Shown in pieces: positions 1 to 8,208 of a stretch of DNA of 64,000 nucleotides. Both the position numbers and the translations under genes were made by a program. Source of the DNA: JBNNGK01 sp050268245 (GTDB lineage: Bacteria > Pseudomonadota > Gammaproteobacteria > Enterobacterales > Enterobacteriaceae). Below the pieces are notes generated by a model. It made no database searches. It had not been told where the DNA came from and was given only the letters and a program-made list of their open reading frames with translations. The stretch covers positions 1-64,000 of the forward strand of contig NZ_JBNNGK010000017.1 of NCBI RefSeq assembly GCF_050268245.1, given 5' to 3'. The stretch's first letter is position 1; each line of letters begins with the position of its first letter.

Positions 1-61
1 AACTGTTTTAACAAATCAAAAGGGGTTTTTATAACTGGCTCAAAGCTGAAAGCTTTACGGA

Positions 62-90
62 ACCTCCAGCCTAGCTGGAGGTTTTCTGTG
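62..90 (+). terminator. Rho-independent terminator for a plus-strand unit left of the window
   Basis: CCTCCAG and CTGGAGG form a 7-bp stem around a short loop, followed by GTTTTCT. The U-rich side lies on the plus strand, so it probably ends a transcript that begins outside the window. Confidence 0.55.
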
Positions 91-95
91 CACAA

Positions 96-128
96 GAAAA
101 AGCCCCTGTGTAACAGGAGCTTTCAAAC
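96..128 (-). terminator. Terminator downstream of the mla operon
   Basis: Read on the minus strand, GCTCCTGT pairs with ACAGGGGC (one G-U pair) and is followed directly by TTTTTC. It lies about 150 nt after the mlaB stop and is the likely end of the mla transcript. Confidence 0.6.
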
Positions 129-280
129 TGCTGACAACGCTTGTGATTAGAGAAAACGTGCTGAATGGGGCGCTAGGCCCGCGGTTCTCAGGTTCAAAGG
201 CAACATTATCATCAACCTCAAAGTCCCCGCGCAACAGGCGCTTTCTGAATAAATCGACAGTCAGTACAGCAAAAACGCGC

Positions 281-571
281 TTACTCAGTATCGACCGGGA
301 TAATGTCCTGTAGATTATACAAGGTTATCAGTGTTTTCAGCCGATCGGTCGCACCAGAAATTTTTAACTCTGTGCCGTGTTGTTCGCACAAATGCACCAA
401 CAGCGCCAACCCAGAAGAATCCACCCGCTGGAGTTGTGCCACGTCAATAGCCGTTTTATCCGTCAGCAAAGTTGCGCGCTGCTGCCATAATGGCAACAGC
501 GTTTCCCGATCCAGATCGCCGCTTAATACCAGCGTCTTTTGCTGCGTTTCAACGCGAAGAGATTCCGTCAT
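281..571 (-). CDS. mlaB: MlaB, STAS-domain subunit of the MlaFEDB phospholipid transporter
   Basis: Cytoplasmic 96-residue STAS-fold protein that binds and stabilises the MlaF ATPase in the inner-membrane MlaFEDB complex, which takes part in maintaining outer-membrane lipid asymmetry. The sequence is one STAS domain with the characteristic VDSSGLALL stretch near residues 50-58. The start ATG overlaps the mlaC stop codon (TAATG), so translation is probably coupled. It is the last gene of the mla operon here. The neighbour expected in relatives, ibaG, does not follow. Confidence 0.93.
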   Translation of the reverse strand: MTESLRVETQQKTLVLSGDLDRETLLPLWQQRATLLTDKTAIDVAQLQRVDSSGLALLVHLCEQHGTELKISGATDRLKTLITLYNLQDIIPVDTE

Positions 572-1200
572 TACGATTTCTGATCCAGCGTAATCGGCTG
601 TTTGGCTGCGGCCTGCAACTGCAGCGTCAAACCGTCGATACCTTTAGTACGCAGTGTCGATGCCCACTCATTTTGCTTGGTGGTAATCATGCTGACACCT
701 TCGGCAATCATGTCATAAGCCTGCCAATGGCCCGTTTTGGTGTTTTTACGCCACTGAAAATCTAAACGAACCGGCGGGCGGCCACTGGCATCAATGATGG
801 TCACGCGAATGGCAATAATATTCGCATCACCCAACGGTTTTGCAGGCGCAATCTGATAGGTTTGGCCATGATACATCGCCAATGCCTGCCCGTAAGCCTG
901 TTCCAGATAAGATTGGAAAGCGGAGAAGTAAGCCTCACGCTGTGCCGGTGTCGCTTCTTTGTAGTAACGGCCCAGCACCAACGCACCAGCGTATTTAACC
1001 TGTACAAATGGCATCAGTTCCTGATGTACGATCGTGCGCAGATAGTTAGGATCCTGCTTGATTCTTGGCTGCTCAGTCTTAAGGCGATCGAACGTCTTCT
1101 GCGCGGCCTCTTGCATCATGCTGTAAGGGTCGGTTTGGTCGACCGCATTCGCCAGCGGTGCCACCACCAACAACGCAACCATTAATAAACGTTTAAACAT
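571..1200 (-). CDS. mlaC: MlaC, periplasmic phospholipid-binding shuttle
   Basis: Soluble periplasmic carrier that moves phospholipid between the outer-membrane MlaA-porin complex and the inner-membrane MlaFEDB complex. The 209-residue product has a clear Sec signal peptide (MFKRLLMVALLVVAPLANA, cleavage expected after residue 19), followed by an MlaC/Ttg2D domain for the rest of the chain. Length and sequence match the family. It lies 38 nt after mlaD and shares one base with mlaB, as in the standard operon. Confidence 0.95.
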   Translation of the reverse strand: MFKRLLMVALLVVAPLANAVDQTDPYSMMQEAAQKTFDRLKTEQPRIKQDPNYLRTIVHQELMPFVQVKYAGALVLGRYYKEATPAQREAYFSAFQSYLEQAYGQALAMYHGQTYQIAPAKPLGDANIIAIRVTIIDASGRPPVRLDFQWRKNTKTGHWQAYDMIAEGVSMITTKQNEWASTLRTKGIDGLTLQLQAAAKQPITLDQKS

Positions 1201-1238
1201 GCAAGTTTCCTCTTAAATGACTTGGCGTAGTAGGTAAA

Positions 1239-1763
1239 CTACGGGGCTTCACCGGCTGCCGGTGCCGCATCTTCCGGTTTGGCTGCGCTATCCTGGCTGC
1301 CGCTTTTGTACAGGAACTGGCCTATCAAGTCTTCCAGAACCATCGCTGATTTAGTGTCTTGAATGGTGCCACCCTCTTTGAGGATAGACGTTCCCATTTC
1401 TGGATCTTCAAAACCCACGTTCAATGCCAAATATTGCTCCCCCAGCAAGCCAGAAGTACGAATGGCCAGCGAACTGGTATCTGGAATGTGGTTAAATTTC
1501 TCTTGAATATCCAGCGCGACGCGCGGGGTATAGGTTTTAGGATCCAGGGCAATGTCTGCCACACGGCCTACCACCACCCCACCAATTCTCACCGGCGAAC
1601 GCGCTTTCAAACCACCGATATTATCGAAGGTCGCGTAGATACGGTAGGTCGGCTCGCTGCCGATCGATTTCACGTTCGCCACCTGCAAGCAAATAAAAAT
1701 AATGGCGCACAGTGCGATCAGCATGAATGCCCCAACCCAGATTTCACTCTTCTTCGTTTGCAT
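1239..1763 (-). CDS. mlaD: MlaD, MCE-domain substrate-binding subunit
   Basis: Inner-membrane-anchored MCE protein that forms a hexameric ring on MlaE and passes lipid to or from MlaC. The 174-residue product starts MQTKKSEIWVGAF, matching the family start; an in-frame start five codons upstream would overlap mlaE and is less likely. One N-terminal membrane helix (about residues 8-28) is followed by the MCE domain (about 38-118), with the PVRIGGVVVGRV segment typical of the fold. The C-terminus is Ala/Pro-rich and low complexity. Confidence 0.94.
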   Translation of the reverse strand: MQTKKSEIWVGAFMLIALCAIIFICLQVANVKSIGSEPTYRIYATFDNIGGLKARSPVRIGGVVVGRVADIALDPKTYTPRVALDIQEKFNHIPDTSSLAIRTSGLLGEQYLALNVGFEDPEMGTSILKEGGTIQDTKSAMVLEDLIGQFLYKSGSQDSAAKPEDAAPAAGEAP

Positions 1764-1767
1764 CGAC

Positions 1768-2550
1768 TCAATTCCCAAACATCAGTGCTGTCAGCACGAA
1801 ATCTAATCCCAACACCGCCAGAGACGAATGTACCACGGTTCGGGTCGTCGCCTGGCTAATCCCTTCAGAAGTCGGTACAGCATCATATCCGTTAAAGATA
1901 GCAATCCAGGTAACGGTAATGGCAAAGACCACGCTCTTGAGCACACAATTCACTAAATCTTGCTGCCACTCCACAGCGCCTTGCATTGCCGACCAGAAGA
2001 AGCCACTGTCGATACCCTTCCAGTCTACCCCCACTATCGAGCCCCCCCAGATACCCACGGCGACAAAGATAATGGTCAACAACGGCATACTGATCAACCC
2101 GGCCCAGAAACGTGGTGCCACGATGCGGCGCAGCGGATCAACGGCCATCATCTCCAGACTGGAGATTTGCTCGGTGGCTTTCATCAAGCCAATTTCTGCG
2201 GTAAGCGCTGAACCGGCACGCCCGGCGAACAACAACGCGGTCACCACTGGACCTAATTCACGCAGCAGTGACAGCGCCACCATCATACCGAGACTGGCCT
2301 CAGCACTGTATGTGGTGAGCACCAAATACCCCTGCAAGCCTAACACCATGCCGATAAACAGCCCGGAAACCATGATGATCAACAAGGACTGCACGCCAAC
2401 GCTATGGAGTTGCTTGATCAACAACGGCCACTGCCTGCGCGGTTCAGGCCGCCCGACTAGCGCGCCCCATAACATCAGTCCGGCGCGGCCAAATGCGGCG
2501 CTGGTGTTGATGCCTCGGCGTCCAAAAGACGCTAACGCCTGTAATAACAT
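1768..2550 (-). CDS. mlaE: MlaE, ABC permease of phospholipid transporter
   Basis: Integral membrane permease of the MlaFEDB complex, 260 residues, with an N-terminal amphipathic interface helix and about five membrane helices. It contains the family segment ELGPVVTALLFAGRAGSAL in the middle, which includes the coupling region for MlaF. It lies 16 nt downstream of mlaF and 4 nt upstream of mlaD, consistent with one transcript. Length and sequence are typical (YrbE/Ttg2B family). Confidence 0.95.
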   Translation of the reverse strand: MLLQALASFGRRGINTSAAFGRAGLMLWGALVGRPEPRRQWPLLIKQLHSVGVQSLLIIMVSGLFIGMVLGLQGYLVLTTYSAEASLGMMVALSLLRELGPVVTALLFAGRAGSALTAEIGLMKATEQISSLEMMAVDPLRRIVAPRFWAGLISMPLLTIIFVAVGIWGGSIVGVDWKGIDSGFFWSAMQGAVEWQQDLVNCVLKSVVFAITVTWIAIFNGYDAVPTSEGISQATTRTVVHSSLAVLGLDFVLTALMFGN

Positions 2551-2566
2551 GAGGATAGTTACTCCC

Positions 2567-3370
2567 TTATCCTAACAGTTCGGCACGGTAATCACCGGCC
2601 GGGTAACGGAAGGGTACTGGCCCATCGGCAATACCATCCAAGAACTGGCGCACGCGCGCATCTGGATTATTCTGTAATTCCGGTGTGGTACCTTCAGCAA
2701 TCACGCGATTTTCCGCCACAATGTAAGCGTAATCGGCAATGCTCAACACTTCAGGCACATCGTGCGAGACCACAATACACGTAATACCCAGTGCATGGTT
2801 CAGTTCGTCAATCAGTTTGACCAGCACCCCCATGGTAATGGGATCTTGCCCGACGAACGGCTCATCAAACATAATTAATTGTGGATCGAGCGCGATAGCA
2901 CGCGCCAGTGCGGCTCGACGCGCCATGCCACCAGACAGCTCATTCGGCATCAACTCCGCCGCCCCACGTAACCCTACTGCCTCTAGCTTCATCAGCACCG
3001 TGGTACGTAAAATCTCTTCCGGCAACGCGCTATGCTCACGCAGCGGAAAGGCCACATTTTCGAACACGGTCAAATCGGTAAACAACGCGCCCGATTGAAA
3101 CAGCATGCTCATTTTTTTGCGCGCCTCATACAGTTGATGGCGCGATAAAGCGGGAATATTGTCACCGTCAAACCAAATCTCGCCGCTATCTGGCGTCAAC
3201 TGCCCGCCGATCAAACGTAACAACGTTGTTTTGCCAATGCCGGACGGCCCCATGATCGCCGTTACTTTGCCACGCGGAACCGTCAGGTTGATGTCGTCGA
3301 ATATCAGCCTTTCACCACGGGAGAAGCTCATCCCGCGCACCTCGACCAGATGCTCTGCCTTATGCTGCAT
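2567..3370 (-). CDS. mlaF: MlaF, ABC ATPase of phospholipid transporter
   Basis: Cytoplasmic ATPase driving MlaFEDB. In the 267-residue chain I see Walker A GPSGIGKT (residues 41-48), signature LSGGMARR, Walker B LIMFDEP and the switch histidine in VVSHDVPE. The C-terminal tail (GPVPFRYPAGDYRAELL) matches the extension that reaches the partner MlaF and contacts MlaB in the family. AAGGATT precedes the ATG. First gene of the mla operon, divergent from yrbG. Confidence 0.96.
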   Translation of the reverse strand: MQHKAEHLVEVRGMSFSRGERLIFDDINLTVPRGKVTAIMGPSGIGKTTLLRLIGGQLTPDSGEIWFDGDNIPALSRHQLYEARKKMSMLFQSGALFTDLTVFENVAFPLREHSALPEEILRTTVLMKLEAVGLRGAAELMPNELSGGMARRAALARAIALDPQLIMFDEPFVGQDPITMGVLVKLIDELNHALGITCIVVSHDVPEVLSIADYAYIVAENRVIAEGTTPELQNNPDARVRQFLDGIADGPVPFRYPAGDYRAELLG

Positions 3371-3699
3371 ATTAAATCCTTACGTACGCCTCATTGAGCA
3401 CGTTCCATCGCTCTTTTCAGCGCATTGGAATACATATTTACCCGTGATAATAATCGAATGGGCACGACGCGGTTCATCTTTACAAAAACTTACCGGCATT
3501 TCGCTACCAATGGTGCCATAGGTTTTACTTTTGAGCTGCACACGGTCAAAATTAGACATATAACGCAAAAAAAATAAAACTGTTCGCTTTTTAGCCAGAA
3601 AAACCTGCGCGGCGTTGCCGCACACCACAATGGGCAAGCAAGATAGCTGAATTGCAGCTGTTAACCAACGAACGGGATAATTCCCACAAAGGAATCTGC
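3371..3699. promoter_or_regulatory. Divergent mlaF/yrbG intergenic region
   Basis: About 330 bp between two divergent operons must hold promoters for both. It has A/T-rich tracts around 3565-3600 and a small GCGGC/GCCGC hairpin near 3610-3622. The rightward gene has AAAGGA just before its ATG and the leftward gene AAGGATT. I could not assign -35/-10 boxes with confidence. Confidence 0.4.
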
Positions 3700-4686
3700 A
3701 TGTTTCTCGCGATAGCATTATTAATCGTTGGTTTATTTTTACTGGTGTATGGTGCCGACCGTTTAGTTTATGGTGCGGCTGTGATTTCCCGCTCGCTGGG
3801 CGTGCCGCCGCTGATTATCGGCATGACCATTGTGGGGATAGGCACATCGCTGCCGGAGTTAATCGTATCAACAACTGCGGCGTTGAACGGCCAGATCGAC
3901 ATGGCGGTCGGTAACGTTATCGGCTCCAACATTACCAATATTTTACTGATACTTGGTGTCGCCGCCTTAATTCATCCTCTGGCTGTACGTTCTGAAGTGC
4001 TACGACGCGAACTGCCACTGATGTTAGCGGTCACAGTATTATGCGGTTTTGTGTTGATGGACAATTATCTCAGCCGGTTAGATGGCCTGGTGCTGTTAGC
4101 CACTGCCGTCGGGTTTATCGTATTGATGCTCAAAATCGCTCGCCTGGCGCAGCGCGAAGGCAGTGATAGCCTAACGGTTGAACAACTTTCTGAACTGCCG
4201 CAAGACAGTAGCAATACGGTGGCTATTCTCTGGCTGGTGTTGGCATTGATTATTTTGCCGCTCTCGTCCCGTATGATTATCGATAATGCCACTGCCATCG
4301 CCCATTATTTTGGTATGAGTGAGTGGGTCGTCGGATTAACGCTGATCGCCATCGGCACCAGTTTACCCGAGCTTGCAACCACCATTGCCGGTGCCCTCAA
4401 GGGCGAAGACGATATGGCGATTGGCAATATCATCGGCTCAACTATTTTCAACACGGTGATTGTGCTTGGCGTTCCCGCGCTACTTTCACCGGGTCGTATC
4501 GATCCAGTCGCCTATCAGCGTGATTATTGGGTGATGCTGGCAGTCAGCATTGTGCTGAGCGCCTTGTGTATTAGCCGCAAACATCGCATCGGCCATCTGG
4601 CTGGCGCTCTGTTATTATGTGGCTTTGTTGCGTATCTTGCGGTGCTGTTTTTTAACCCTTTCGGTTTATTTGGCTATCCCCACTAG
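3700..4686 (+). CDS. yrbG: YrbG, CaCA-family calcium/sodium antiporter-like protein
   Basis: Inner-membrane cation exchanger of the CaCA family, 328 residues and about ten membrane helices. The two inverted alpha repeats are visible: GIGTSLPELIVST near residue 47 and AIGTSLPELATTIAGAL in the second half, each with the GTSLPE ion-binding motif and a following GN(V/I)IGS segment. The chosen ATG has AAAGGA 6-7 nt upstream; an in-frame start 16 codons earlier lacks support. The physiological substrate in enterics is not settled. It heads the kds-lpt-rpoN gene string. Confidence 0.9.
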   Translation: MFLAIALLIVGLFLLVYGADRLVYGAAVISRSLGVPPLIIGMTIVGIGTSLPELIVSTTAALNGQIDMAVGNVIGSNITNILLILGVAALIHPLAVRSEVLRRELPLMLAVTVLCGFVLMDNYLSRLDGLVLLATAVGFIVLMLKIARLAQREGSDSLTVEQLSELPQDSSNTVAILWLVLALIILPLSSRMIIDNATAIAHYFGMSEWVVGLTLIAIGTSLPELATTIAGALKGEDDMAIGNIIGSTIFNTVIVLGVPALLSPGRIDPVAYQRDYWVMLAVSIVLSALCISRKHRIGHLAGALLLCGFVAYLAVLFFNPFGLFGYPH

Positions 4687-4739
4687 CCTTGTTGGTACAA
4701 GGCAGCCTGAGATGACGGGGATAAATGACGGGAATAAGC

Positions 4740-5726
4740 ATGTCGAATAGTGAATTGCATCAAGGCTTCGATTTTCAGCAAGCCGGTAAAGAAGTACTTC
4801 AAATTGAACGCGACGGGCTAGCCCAGCTCGATCGCTATATCAATGAAGATTTCACCCGCGCTTGCGAAGCGATCGCCGCATGCAGCGGTAAAGTGGTGGT
4901 GATGGGGATGGGTAAATCCGGCCATATTGGTTGCAAAATCGCCGCCACCTTCGCCAGTACCGGCACGCCTTCATTCTTTGTGCATCCGGCGGAAGCCAGC
5001 CACGGCGATCTGGGGATGGTCACGCCGCAGGACATCGTGTTGGCCATTTCCAACTCTGGCGAGTCCAACGAGATCCAAGCGTTGATTCCGGTATTGAAGC
5101 GCCAGCAAATCCAATTGATTTGCATGACGAATAACCCAGACAGCTCAATGGGTAAAGCGGCCGATATTCATCTGTGCATCAAAGTGCCGCAGGAAGCCTG
5201 CCCACTTGGCCTTGCTCCCACGACCAGCACCACGGCGACACTGGTCATGGGCGATGCGTTGGCGGTTGCGTTGCTGAAAGCTCGCGGGTTTACCCCAGAA
5301 GATTTTGCCCTGTCACATCCGGGCGGTGCATTGGGCCGCCGCCTGCTGCTGCGCGTCAGTGATATCATGCACAGCGGTGATGACATCCCGCAGGTCAGTG
5401 CCGACGCTTCGCTGCGCGATGCATTACTGGAAATTACCCGCAAGAATCTTGGCATGACAGTGGTCTGCAACGATTTGATGAAAATCGCCGGTATTTTTAC
5501 CGATGGTGACCTGCGCCGCATCTTTGATATGGGTATCGATCTTAACCATGCCAAAATCGCCGATGTAATGACGCTGGGTGGTGTGCGAGTCCGCCCCAAC
5601 ATGCTGGCGGTCGACGCACTTAACCTGATGCAACAGCGCCATATCACCGCGCTCTTGGTTGCCGATGGCGACCAATTGCTGGGTGTGGTACATATGCATG
5701 ACATGCTACGCGCTGGCGTGGTGTAA
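4740..5726 (+). CDS. kdsD: KdsD, D-arabinose 5-phosphate isomerase
   Basis: Converts D-ribulose 5-phosphate to D-arabinose 5-phosphate, the first committed step of Kdo synthesis for LPS. The 328 residues hold a SIS sugar-isomerase domain (about 40-175, with GMGKSGHIG and SNSGESNE phosphosugar-binding loops) and a tandem CBS pair (about 205-325). The start MSNSELHQGFDFQQAGKEV fits the family; an ATG-like start five codons upstream would only add residues. Cytoplasmic; kdsC follows 62 nt later. Confidence 0.95.
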   Translation: MSNSELHQGFDFQQAGKEVLQIERDGLAQLDRYINEDFTRACEAIAACSGKVVVMGMGKSGHIGCKIAATFASTGTPSFFVHPAEASHGDLGMVTPQDIVLAISNSGESNEIQALIPVLKRQQIQLICMTNNPDSSMGKAADIHLCIKVPQEACPLGLAPTTSTTATLVMGDALAVALLKARGFTPEDFALSHPGGALGRRLLLRVSDIMHSGDDIPQVSADASLRDALLEITRKNLGMTVVCNDLMKIAGIFTDGDLRRIFDMGIDLNHAKIADVMTLGGVRVRPNMLAVDALNLMQQRHITALLVADGDQLLGVVHMHDMLRAGVV

Positions 5727-5788
5727 GTGTTTAGACGGCTCAGGCGATCAAATCATCACCTGATGTAAAAGAGAATTTAGGAAAACCA

Positions 5789-6343
5789 ATGAGTATGGTC
5801 GAAACCTGCTACGGACCGGTAACGAAAGACGTGATGGCGCGAGCCGGGAAAATCCGGCTGCTAATCTGCGATGTCGACGGTGTTTTGTCAGATGGGCTGA
5901 TTTACATGGGCAACAGCGGTGAAGAACTGAAAGCCTTCAACGTCCGCGACGGATATGGCATTCGCTGCCTGAAAACCTCAGATATCGAAGTCGGCATCAT
6001 CACCGGGCGCTCGGCCAAGTTGTTAGAAGATCGCGCAAAAACGCTCGGTATTACCTATCTGTATCAAGGACAATCGGATAAGCTTTTGGCCTTCCGCGAA
6101 CTGTTGGATACACTGTCGCTGACGGCAGATCAGGTCGCCTATATTGGCGACGATTTGATTGATTGGCCGGTGATGGCGCAGGTAGGCTTGGCCGTTGCGG
6201 TAGCAGACGCCCATCCTCTACTAACGCCACGCGCCCATTACGTTACCCGAATTGCCGGTGGGCGCGGCGCAGTGCGTGAACTGTGTGACATTATTCTTTT
6301 GGCTCAGAACAAGCTGGAGGACGCCAAAGGGCTGTCAATATGA
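5789..6343 (+). CDS. kdsC: KdsC, Kdo 8-phosphate phosphatase
   Basis: HAD-superfamily phosphatase (type C0, no cap, tetrameric in the family) releasing free Kdo from Kdo-8-phosphate. In the 184 residues I see the nucleophile motif DVDGVLSDG near residue 28, the Thr motif ITGR, and the acidic motif YIGDDLIDWPVM. Length is close to the E. coli enzyme (188). TTTAGGAAAACC precedes the ATG. The stop overlaps the lptC start by 4 nt (ATGA), so the two are translationally coupled. Confidence 0.95.
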   Translation: MSMVETCYGPVTKDVMARAGKIRLLICDVDGVLSDGLIYMGNSGEELKAFNVRDGYGIRCLKTSDIEVGIITGRSAKLLEDRAKTLGITYLYQGQSDKLLAFRELLDTLSLTADQVAYIGDDLIDWPVMAQVGLAVAVADAHPLLTPRAHYVTRIAGGRGAVRELCDIILLAQNKLEDAKGLSI

Positions 6344-6918
6344 GCAAAACCAAACTGTGGGTCACCCTGATTCTGGCGGTGATCGTTATGGCCCTGATTG
6401 GCTGGAATATGGCGGACTTCGACGATGAAGCCACCGCCGGGCCGATCAATACTCAAGATCCGACCTATCAGAGCCAGCACACGGTCACGATCGTCTACAA
6501 CCCGGCCGGTAAATTAAGTTATAAACTGGTGGCAGAAGACGTGAAGTATTACACCACCGATGAGCTGAGCTGGTTTACCCAGCCGGTGATGACGCTGTTT
6601 GATGAAAATGCCGTCGCGACGTGGTCAATACGCGCCGATCGCGCCAAACTGACCAAAGACCGGATGCTGTATCTGTATGGTCACGTCGAGGTGAACAGCC
6701 TGACGACCACCTCACAGCTGGAAAAAATTAAAACGGACAATGCTCAGGTGAACCTGGTAACTCAGGATGTCTCATCTGATGATGAAGTCACGCTTTTTGG
6801 TACCAATTTTACCTCTAACGGCATGAAAATGCGTGGAAATCTGCGGACCAAAACCGCTGAGCTGATTGATAAGGTTAAGACCCACTATGAAATTCAGAAC
6901 CCAAACACCACTCCGTAA
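6340..6918 (+). CDS. lptC: LptC, LPS transport bridge anchor
   Basis: Bitopic inner-membrane protein that takes LPS from LptB2FG and hands it to LptA. It has one N-terminal membrane helix (about residues 7-24) and a periplasmic beta-jellyroll for the remaining residues, 192 in all. It overlaps kdsC by 4 nt and lptA by 32 nt, the compact arrangement seen in enterics. Confidence 0.95.
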   Translation: MSKTKLWVTLILAVIVMALIGWNMADFDDEATAGPINTQDPTYQSQHTVTIVYNPAGKLSYKLVAEDVKYYTTDELSWFTQPVMTLFDENAVATWSIRADRAKLTKDRMLYLYGHVEVNSLTTTSQLEKIKTDNAQVNLVTQDVSSDDEVTLFGTNFTSNGMKMRGNLRTKTAELIDKVKTHYEIQNPNTTP

Positions 6919-7426
6919 TCTGTTGATCGGCAGCGTAGTTTTGGCCGCCAGCGCTCCGGCTCTGGCGTTGAAATCCGACTCCAGCCAACCGGTTAGTATC
7001 GACTCGTTAAAACAAGCTCTGGATATGCAAAGCAACGTCAGCACCTTTACTGATAACGTGGTGATCAAACAAGGTACTATCGAGATTAAAGCCGATAAAG
7101 TGGTGGTCACCCGCCCGGGCGGCGATCAGAATAAGACCTATATCGAAGCGTTCGGTAAACCGGTAACCTTCTACCAAATGCAAGACAACGGCAAACCGGT
7201 GAAGGGCCACGCGCAGAAAGTCCGTTACGACGTCGCGCCGCAACTGGTCACCCTGACCGGTAATGCCTATCTTGAACAGCTCGATAGCAACGTGAAAGGC
7301 GATCGCATCACCTACCTGGTGCAACAGCAGCAGATGCAGGCGTTCAGCGATAAAGGCAACCGCGTGAAAACGGTGCTAGTACCGTCGCAGTTGCAGGACA
7401 ACAACGGTCAGAAAAAGAGTAACTAA
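6887..7426 (+). CDS. lptA: LptA, periplasmic LPS transport bridge protein
   Basis: Periplasmic beta-jellyroll protein that oligomerises into the bridge between LptC and LptD. The 179-residue product has a Sec signal peptide ending in ALA near residue 27 and an OstA domain after it. The start MKFRTQ lies within the 3' end of lptC; a start seven codons earlier would spoil the signal peptide. A C-terminal low-complexity tail (QDNNGQKKSN) is typical. Confidence 0.95.
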   Translation: MKFRTQTPLRNLLIGSVVLAASAPALALKSDSSQPVSIDSLKQALDMQSNVSTFTDNVVIKQGTIEIKADKVVVTRPGGDQNKTYIEAFGKPVTFYQMQDNGKPVKGHAQKVRYDVAPQLVTLTGNAYLEQLDSNVKGDRITYLVQQQQMQAFSDKGNRVKTVLVPSQLQDNNGQKKSN

Positions 7427-7432
7427 TCACTT

Positions 7433-8158
7433 ATGGCAACACTTATCGCAGAAAACCTGGCGAAAGCCTACAAGGGCCGTAAAGTCGTTGAAGACGTCAG
7501 CCTGAAAGTGAAATCTGGCGAAATCGTCGGCCTGTTAGGCCCAAACGGCGCAGGCAAAACCACCACGTTCTACATGGTGGTTGGCATTGTGCAACGTGAC
7601 GCCGGACGCATCGTGATTGACGATGAAGATATCAGCATTCTGCCGTTGCACGCCCGCGCCCGTCGCGGGATCGGTTATCTTCCACAGGAAGCCTCGATCT
7701 TCCGCCGCCTTAGCGTGTACGACAACCTGATGGCGGTGTTAGAAATCCGCGACGATCTGACCAGCGAGCAGCGCGCTGACCGCGCCAACGAGCTGATGGA
7801 GGAGTTCCACATCGGCCATTTGCGCGACAATCTGGGGCAGGCGCTGTCTGGCGGTGAACGTCGCCGCGTGGAAATTGCCCGCGCTCTGGCTGCCAACCCG
7901 AAATTTATCCTGTTGGATGAACCCTTTGCCGGGGTCGATCCTATTTCCGTTATCGATATCAAAAAAATCATTGAGCATTTGCGTGACAGCGGCTTGGGTG
8001 TGCTGATCACTGACCACAACGTGCGCGAAACACTGGACGTGTGCGAGCGCGCCTACATCGTCAGCCAAGGGCAACTGATCGCCCACGGCACGCCAGACGT
8101 TATCCTGGCCGATGAGCAGGTGAAACGCGTTTATCTGGGCGAAGAATTCCGCCTGTGA
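7433..8158 (+). CDS. lptB: LptB, ABC ATPase of LPS transporter
   Basis: Cytoplasmic ATPase powering LptB2FG extraction of LPS from the inner membrane. The 241 residues show Walker A GPNGAGKT (36-43), Q-loop YLPQEAS, signature LSGGERRR, Walker B FILLDEPFAGVD and the switch H in ITDHNVRET. Six bases separate it from lptA. Length and sequence are standard. Confidence 0.97.
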   Translation: MATLIAENLAKAYKGRKVVEDVSLKVKSGEIVGLLGPNGAGKTTTFYMVVGIVQRDAGRIVIDDEDISILPLHARARRGIGYLPQEASIFRRLSVYDNLMAVLEIRDDLTSEQRADRANELMEEFHIGHLRDNLGQALSGGERRRVEIARALAANPKFILLDEPFAGVDPISVIDIKKIIEHLRDSGLGVLITDHNVRETLDVCERAYIVSQGQLIAHGTPDVILADEQVKRVYLGEEFRL

Positions 8159-8208
8159 TTGCCAGCTGTTCCCAATGAACGGCGGATAAGGGAAGTAGAA
8201 AGAAGATT

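Larger units (their letters stand above)
55..280 (-). other. Non-coding or remnant stretch downstream of mlaB
   Basis: No recognisable gene. On the minus strand a frame stays open from inside the mlaB end to a stop at about 55, but its only usable start is a TTG giving about 58 codons, and I recognise no family. In relatives such as E. coli, ibaG and murA follow mlaB; neither is here. Two terminator-like hairpins lie inside it (see separate entries). It could be the mla 3' UTR, a small RNA or a gene remnant. Confidence 0.3.

Noticed and set aside
1727..2575. 282-codon plus-strand frame opposite mlaE
   Set aside because: It is antisense to the well-supported mlaE and its product shows no domain character; it is a shadow of mlaE codon use.
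3380..3718. 112-codon minus-strand frame in the mlaF/yrbG gap
   Set aside because: It overlaps the yrbG start, has no recognisable domain and would occupy the promoter region of both operons.
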